Assembly (NCBI GenBank): GCA_031283015.1 | Contig: JAITCQ010000018.1 | Location: 1-7,541, forward strand | Origin: Candidatus Methanoplasma sp. | GTDB lineage: Archaea; Thermoplasmatota; Thermoplasmata; Methanomassiliicoccales; Methanomethylophilaceae | Reading direction: 5' to 3' | DNA: 7,541 nt | In this document: piece by piece, positions 4,181 through 7,541 of the stretch | How the letters are laid out: each line of letters begins with the position of its first letter | How positions within the stretch are numbered: position 1 is the first letter of the stretch | Program-made: the position numbers and the translations under genes | The notes under the pieces: model-generated | What the model was told of the DNA's origin: nothing | What the model saw: only the letters and a program-made list of their open reading frames with translations | Database searches by the model: none

Positions 4181-5250
4181 CCCCCATCAAAGAAAGGAAG
4201 GCAGACCATATCGACATCTGCCTCAACGAAAGGATCGAACCGGGATACTGTTATTGGGATGACATCAGGTTGATGCACAACGCCCTTCCGGAGGTGAACG
4301 CCGACGAGATAGACATGTCCGCCGAGGTGTTCGGAAAGAAACTGGATTTCCCCTTCATCGTCACGGCCATCACGGGAGGGTTTCCGGGCGCCGAGAAGAT
4401 CAACGGGAACATTGCGGAGGCGTGTTCCGAGCTAAGGATCGGGATGGGTGTCGGGAGCGAGAGGGCTGGCGCTGCCGGCATAGAGCAGAGAAGCTATTCC
4501 GTCGTGAAGGAATATGATGTCCCTCTGGTGATAGGTAACATCGGCGCACCGCAGCTTGTCCCCCAGCGCAGCAAGGACCGTTTTTCCCCGGAGGACGTGG
4601 GACGAGCCAAGGACCTTGTCGGCGCAGATATCATGGCGGTGCACCTCAACTTCTTACAGGAGGTCATCCAGCCGGAAGGGGACACGAACGCGAAAGGATG
4701 CTTCGACGGAATAAGGGAGCTCGCAAGAACATACCCGATAATAGTTAAGGAAACGGGCGCCGGCATATCCTGGGAAGTGGCTTCCAGGCTGAAAGGCACC
4801 GGGATCCTTGGCATAGATATAGCCGGCATGGGCGGCACAAGCTTCTCCGCCGTGGAACTGTACAGGGCGATGGCCGCCGGCGACATGCAGAGGACGAACA
4901 TGGGCGAATCCTTCTTTGACTGGGGGATACCTTCCCCGGTGTCCCTGCTTGAGGCGGACGTCGGCCTTCCGAGGATCGCATCCGGAGGGATACTGGACGG
5001 GATACATGTTGCGTCGTCGATAGCAATGGGCGCATGCTGCGCCGGCGCGGCGCACGCGGTGTTGAGAGAGGCGACCGAGTCGTCCGGCGCCGTGATCGAA
5101 AAGCTCACCCTGATCCGGGAAGAGCTCAGGGCGGCGATGCTCCTCACCGGTTCGGCGAACATCAGGCAACTTTCTAGTGCCAGATATGTGATACTCGGAC
5201 AAACTAAAGAATGGTTGGAGGGAACAGAATGGACGCAAAAGAATATCTGA
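4177..5250 (+). CDS. fni: Type 2 isopentenyl-diphosphate delta-isomerase (FMN- and NADPH-dependent)
   Basis: Interconverts IPP and DMAPP using reduced FMN, supplying the allylic starter for prenyl chains. At 357 residues it has the family's usual length and a TIM-barrel fold. Recognised motifs: N-terminal RKADHIDICL (residues 7-16); ITGGFPGAEKIN (65-76) of the FMN site; GMGVGSERA (89-97); NIGAPQL (121-127); HLNFLQEVIQPEGD (156-169), which holds the conserved Asn, Gln and Glu of the substrate and Mg site; KETGAGIS (191-198); DIAGMGGTSF (214-223); and RIASGGILDG (266-275), the phosphate-binding end of the barrel. The open frame extends 113 codons upstream inside ipk, but the ATG at 4177, with strong AAAGGAGG and ATGA overlap with the ipk stop, is clearly the start. 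Its 3' end overlaps the prenyl synthase gene by 22 bases. Confidence 0.96.
   Translation: MTPIKERKADHIDICLNERIEPGYCYWDDIRLMHNALPEVNADEIDMSAEVFGKKLDFPFIVTAITGGFPGAEKINGNIAEACSELRIGMGVGSERAGAAGIEQRSYSVVKEYDVPLVIGNIGAPQLVPQRSKDRFSPEDVGRAKDLVGADIMAVHLNFLQEVIQPEGDTNAKGCFDGIRELARTYPIIVKETGAGISWEVASRLKGTGILGIDIAGMGGTSFSAVELYRAMAAGDMQRTNMGESFFDWGIPSPVSLLEADVGLPRIASGGILDGIHVASSIAMGACCAGAAHAVLREATESSGAVIEKLTLIREELRAAMLLTGSANIRQLSSARYVILGQTKEWLEGTEWTQKNI
5217..5222 (+). promoter_or_regulatory. Shine-Dalgarno of the prenyl diphosphate synthase gene
   Basis: GGAGGG, about 7 bases before the ATG at 5229 and inside the end of idi2. It selects that ATG over the in-frame ATG at 5211, which has no comparable site. 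Confidence 0.7.
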
Positions 5251-6212
5251 TGAAAACATCCCGGGAGCTGGACGGCCCCATAAGGCGGTATATCGGCGAC
5301 GAGGAGCCGGCCAACCTAATCGAGGCCGCGAGACAGTACCCCTATGCGGGAGGGAAAAGGATGCGTCCCGCCATGGTGCTCGCCGCGGCGGGCGCAGTGG
5401 GCGGGGACATATCGAAAGCAGTGCCCCTGGCGGTCGCCGTCGAATACATACACAATTTCACCCTGGTCCACGACGACTTCATGGACGGCGACGAAAAGAG
5501 ACGGGGAATGACCACCATCCACGTCGCGTACGACGTGCCGACGGCGATACTCGCCGGGGACGCCCTGTTCGCAAAGGCGTTCCAAATAATCGCAGAACTT
5601 GATGTTCCCGACAGGAACATGAGGGAGGTCCTCAGATACGTGACCCAAGCTGTCTGGGACCTTGCCCGCGGACAGGAGATGGACATCAACAACGAGAGGA
5701 AGATCGTCTCCGAAGAGGTTTACATTGAAACAATCAGGCTGAAGACCAGCGTCCTATTCGCTGCGGCTGCGGCGGGCGGCGCCCTCGCCGGCGGCGCGGA
5801 CGACAGAACGGTGAAGGCCCTTCACGAATACGCCATGGCCCTCGGCCTCGGGTTCCAGATATTCGACGACTATCTGGGCGTCGCAGGGGATCCCGCAAAG
5901 ACGGGGAAATCCGTAGGCAACGACATCAGGAAAGGGAAGTGCACGGTCATGGTGACCCATGCCATCAGGAACATAAAGGACCCGAGAACACTTGAAGAGT
6001 TCAAGGGTATCCTAGGGAACGCGGATGCGACCGAGGAACAGGTGGCAAGGGCCAGATCGATCATGGAGAACGCAGGGAGCATCGCTTATGGAAGACAGCT
6101 GGCCAAAGAGAAGGTGGATGAGGCCGTATCCAAGCTGGATATCCTTGCCCCCGGCGAGCATAAGGACTTCATGATCGCTCTCGCAAGATACGCCATAGAC
6201 CGAGAGGTCTGA
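5229..6212 (+). CDS. Geranylgeranyl/farnesyl diphosphate synthase (trans-prenyltransferase)
   Basis: Condenses DMAPP with IPP in head-to-tail trans fashion, providing GGPP (and probably FPP) for archaeal ether lipids. At 327 residues it is of normal length. Visible elements: GGKRMRP (residues 41-47) for IPP binding; first Asp-rich motif DDFMD (82-86) after YIHNFTLVH; ARGQEMD (146-152); LKTSVLF (171-177); and the second Asp-rich region FQIFDDYLGVAGD (209-221) followed by KSVGNDIRKGK (227-237). The second motif is DDYLG, not DDxxD, a form common in archaeal GGPP synthases. Phe77, five residues before the first motif, together with no two-residue insertion in it, is the known type I signature for stopping at C20; the product is inferred from this. 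Third gene of the ipk-idi2 operon. Its stop TGA directly abuts the radB stop on the other strand. Confidence 0.93.
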   Translation: MDAKEYLMKTSRELDGPIRRYIGDEEPANLIEAARQYPYAGGKRMRPAMVLAAAGAVGGDISKAVPLAVAVEYIHNFTLVHDDFMDGDEKRRGMTTIHVAYDVPTAILAGDALFAKAFQIIAELDVPDRNMREVLRYVTQAVWDLARGQEMDINNERKIVSEEVYIETIRLKTSVLFAAAAAGGALAGGADDRTVKALHEYAMALGLGFQIFDDYLGVAGDPAKTGKSVGNDIRKGKCTVMVTHAIRNIKDPRTLEEFKGILGNADATEEQVARARSIMENAGSIAYGRQLAKEKVDEAVSKLDILAPGEHKDFMIALARYAIDREV

Positions 6213-6872
6213 TCACAGGTCCTCGATCCCCGCCGCCGTTATCCTGTAGTTCGCAGACCTGCCTTCGGGCAGGCTGCGGTGCTTGATAACGACCGCAGTA
6301 CGGACACTGTTGCTTTTCTTGTCCAGCCTGAGGATCGTTTTGGAGTTGTGGTTCAGCGAGTGCCCGCCTAGGAACTCTATCCCTCCCGTGGTGATGTTCG
6401 AGTAGACCTGCGACGTAAGCAGCACGGCGACGTCGTTCTTCCTCGCCGCACCCATCAGGACCTCTATCTGCCTGACGAAATCGTTCCTGACCTTCATGTC
6501 GTCGTAATTGAGCCTGTAGAACATGTTGATAGAATCAACGATCACCAGATCGATCACTCCTTTGTCGGCGAGGTTGACCGTCTTGTCCACCCGGTCTGAC
6601 TGTTCCTCAAAGCTGTGAACGTGGAAAACAAGAAGATTCTTCGCATTCTCTCCGTCGGAGCCGAACATCTGGTCCACCCTGTCGTAGGAGAGCCCTTCGG
6701 AATCGATGTACGCCACCTTCTCCCCTTTACGGATAACGTTGAGGGCGGTCTGGAGACAGATGTTGGACTTGCCTGCACCCGCTTCGCCGTAAAGGAGCGT
6801 GATGCTTCCTCTCTCTATCCCTCCTCCGAGAAGATCGTCAAAGGCTTTGCATCCAGTTGGTGTCCGGTTCAC
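6213..6872 (-). CDS. radB: DNA repair and recombination protein RadB
   Basis: The archaeal RecA/RadA paralogue that assists RadA-mediated homologous recombination; it binds DNA and ATP but is a poor strand-exchange enzyme itself. From the GTG start it has 219 residues, typical of RadB, and lacks the N-terminal helix-hairpin-helix domain of RadA. It begins VNRTPTGCKAFDDLLGGGIE, the family's usual first strand. Walker A is GEAGAGKS (29-36), Walker B LVIVDS (109-114). A TSQVYSN element (153-159) and FLGGHSLNHNSKTILRL (167-183) match the RadA/RadB core, then KHRSLPEG (197-204) near the C-terminus. A TTG at 6941 would extend it by 23 unconserved-looking residues; I prefer GTG 6872-6870 because homologues start at this point and an A/T element at 6895-6902 fits a leaderless mRNA. 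Convergent with the synthase gene, no gap. Confidence 0.93.
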   Translation of the reverse strand: MNRTPTGCKAFDDLLGGGIERGSITLLYGEAGAGKSNICLQTALNVIRKGEKVAYIDSEGLSYDRVDQMFGSDGENAKNLLVFHVHSFEEQSDRVDKTVNLADKGVIDLVIVDSINMFYRLNYDDMKVRNDFVRQIEVLMGAARKNDVAVLLTSQVYSNITTGGIEFLGGHSLNHNSKTILRLDKKSNSVRTAVVIKHRSLPEGRSANYRITAAGIEDL

Positions 6873-6894
6873 AGAAGTGGAGAGAGGAATGGGT

Positions 6895-6902
6895 TGATAA
6901 AG
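6895..6902 (-). promoter_or_regulatory. Candidate TATA element of radB
   Basis: Minus strand reads ACTTTATC, centred about 26 bases before the GTG at 6872, which would give a leaderless transcript. A second A/T site (CTTAAAAAC, minus, 6966-6958) would instead start near 6936 and give a leader of about 64 nt. The match is modest in both. Confidence 0.35.
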
Positions 6903-7002
6903 TTGTTTGGTCCCCGGCTTATAGGGATCACGTCTTCCCAAAGCTGCGGATGAAAGGGTTTTTAAGGATGCAGATAAGTAGAATTGTCGGCAGAGGAATT
7001 AA

Positions 7003-7211
7003 CGATCCCCGTGAAGGGATCGGATCCGCAATGTGGATTAGAGTTTGTTCCGTGTCGGATCAAGGACGGATCGTAATGATCATGTCCTTAATCACGATAC
7101 GGACGTTGGGACCGTTCTGATTCTTGACGATACTATCACCTCCTGCCAGATGGTCCCTGGTTCGCCGTCTCTTAGGAAGACTCCGAACCGGGGCTTCCTA
7201 TCCAAAACGGC
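7003..7211 (-). ncRNA. Candidate structured noncoding RNA, family not recognised
   Basis: Within the roughly 520-base gap after radB, four successive helices occupy almost all of 7003-7211. (a) 7164-7211: GCCGT/ACGGC enclosing TAGGAAG/CTTCCTA (7173-7179 with 7194-7200) and a short inner stem. (b) 7108-7157: GGGACC/GGTCCC enclosing TCTG/CAGA. (c) 7049-7103: arms of 19 and 20 bases pairing with one mismatch, one bulge and one G-U, capped by GATC/GATC. (d) 7003-7022: CGATCCC/GGGATCG with a 6-nt loop. Linkers are 4-6 nt between the first three. On minus, CTTTTAAG (7241-7234) predicts a start at about 7211, the first base of helix (a); helix (d) followed by TTAATT would close the 3' end. I see no RNase P, SRP, tRNA or known riboswitch consensus. 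The strand is not proved: a plus-strand TATA-like block at 6958-6966 is also possible. Confidence 0.42.
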
Positions 7212-7233
7212 TGTCGCTCCACTCTCACACATG

Positions 7234-7241
7234 CTTAAAAG
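7234..7241 (-). promoter_or_regulatory. TATA-like element upstream of the structured region
   Basis: CTTTTAAG on the minus strand, centred about 26 bases before 7211, where the first predicted helix begins. It is preceded by GATAAG, a purine-rich stretch acceptable as a BRE. The same bases read CTTAAAAG on plus and could start a plus-strand transcript near 7264. Confidence 0.4.
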
Positions 7242-7268
7242 CTTATCAGGGGGGTGTCCGAATTGACC

Positions 7269-7282
7269 GAAAGTGAACTTTC
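7269..7282. repeat. Short dyad GAAAGT-GA-ACTTTC
   Basis: A perfect 6-bp inverted repeat with a 2-nt centre between the candidate RNA and the AIM24-like gene. It has the size of a protein-binding operator rather than an RNA hairpin. No regulator or target is indicated. Confidence 0.3.
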
Positions 7283-7290
7283 CGCTATGG

Positions 7291-7296
7291 AAAAAA
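7291..7296 (-). terminator. T-run downstream of the AIM24-like gene
   Basis: Six A on plus, so six T on minus, about 97 bases after the stop of the AIM24-like gene. A plausible archaeal T-run terminator. A second run of six T lies on plus at 7316-7321 and could serve a plus-strand transcript. Confidence 0.3.
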
Positions 7297-7392
7297 TTGC
7301 AGTCTGGGTCTTTGCTTTTTTGTGATAAAGGTCAACGTATCGGAGGTTATCGCCTCGCCGTCTTCATTAGACCAATGCACTGCATCTCATTC

Positions 7393-7541
7393 TTACCGGC
7401 CTGCGGGGATGAACGGCGCCACCGAGAGCGCGAGTTCCGAGAGGGACATGGACTGGATCACAATCTTTCCCGGCCCGGTGAGCGTGACAGTGAAGAACCC
7501 GTCCCCGCCGTACGACGGCGGTTTGATACCGGGCACCGCGG
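7393..7541 (-). CDS. AIM24/TIGR00266-family protein, C-terminal fragment
   Basis: The last 48 codons and the TAA stop (7395-7393) of a gene that enters from the right edge. The visible sequence has GGDGFFTVTLTGPGKIVIQS followed by MSLSELALSVAPFIP. This matches the end of the AIM24 (TIGR00266) beta-solenoid family, where a glycine-led turn, F, then LTGPG-V-LQS and a closing 'LA..L.PY.P' segment are typical. Members are about 220-250 residues, occur in bacteria, archaea and mitochondria, and have no settled biochemical role in prokaryotes. The start, promoter and operon partners are outside the window. Confidence 0.8.
   Translation of the reverse strand, partial: AVPGIKPPSYGGDGFFTVTLTGPGKIVIQSMSLSELALSVAPFIPAGR

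Noticed and set aside
5211..5228. ATG at 5211 giving six extra residues on the prenyl synthase.
   Set aside because: The GGAGGG site at 5217-5222 is positioned for ATG 5229, and the family start fits the shorter form.
7060..7232. Two short minus-strand frames (MCESGATAVL... ending at 7092, and ...NVRIVIKDMIITIRP ending at 7060) that could join into one small protein with a single-base shift.
   Set aside because: I recognise no family beyond a weak similarity of the first residues to CooT-like proteins, there is no ribosome site, and the predicted transcription start lies after the ATG. The same bases form strong helices, so I prefer the RNA reading. It stays the main competing explanation.
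6857..7266. Plus-strand open frames of 87 and 73 codons across the radB upstream region.
   Set aside because: No recognisable motifs, no ribosome sites, and overlap with the radB start and the inverted repeats. Probably chance.
7322..7541. Plus-strand frame open to the right edge, starting GTG 7322.
   Set aside because: It is antisense to the AIM24-like gene, which has clear family motifs; it shows none of its own.
1..7541. CRISPR array, insertion sequence, integrase or attachment site, tRNA gene, or phage-defence genes.
   Set aside because: No regularly spaced repeats, no transposase or recombinase motifs and no tRNA cloverleaf were found on either strand. A GTTCGAC string at 3245-3251 recalls a tRNA T-loop but has no matching arms.

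Overview
This window looks like a piece of a moderately GC-rich euryarchaeal chromosome, most likely a Thermoplasmata-class methanogen of the Methanomassiliicoccales type. The evidence is an archaeal NAC gene, RadB, an isopentenyl phosphate kinase / type 2 IDI / prenyl diphosphate synthase cluster, an archaeal-style 5S rRNA gene standing alone, TATA boxes placed for leaderless or short-leader transcripts, and hypC, which implies a [NiFe] hydrogenase. The lineage is inferred from gene content. No rRNA long enough for phylogeny is present, and nothing here proves methanogenesis.

Layout. 1-116 (minus): the 5' end of aspS with a strong Shine-Dalgarno and TATA box. 223-693 (minus): an Lrp/AsnC regulator. 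711-763: a compact divergent promoter region with one A/T element usable in both directions and a 14-bp palindrome (TGTACA-CC-TGTACA) over the regulator's predicted start site. 764-2574 (plus): a tight three-gene run of alaX-L (editing of mischarged tRNA-Ala), nac (nascent-chain binding) and hypC (hydrogenase maturation). 2626-2749 (plus): a single 5S rRNA gene with its own TATA box and T-run. 2801-3177 (minus): a four-helix membrane protein resembling DUF6463, split by a one-base frameshift. 3181-3400: an intergenic region with several hairpins, one a perfect 10-bp stem. 3401-6212 (plus): ipk, fni/idi2 and a short-chain prenyl diphosphate synthase, translationally coupled by overlaps. 6213-6872 (minus): radB, convergent, with its stop codon abutting that of the synthase. 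6873-7392: about 520 bases with no convincing protein gene but four consecutive strong helices between 7003 and 7211. 7393-7541 (minus): the 3' end of an AIM24/TIGR00266-like gene.

How the genes work together. The ipk-idi2-synthase trio forms the late part of the archaeal (alternative) mevalonate route: isopentenyl phosphate to IPP, IPP to DMAPP, then condensation to GGPP for ether-lipid chains. alaX and nac both serve translation quality at or near the ribosome. hypC is a hydrogenase accessory gene carried at the end of that operon without other hyp genes in view.

Most worth a second look: the unannotated, heavily structured stretch at 7003-7211, which has a minus-strand TATA box placed to start transcription exactly at the first helix. 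I recognise no RNA family there. Next are the palindrome in the lrp control region, the frameshifted membrane gene, and the hairpin-rich region before ipk.
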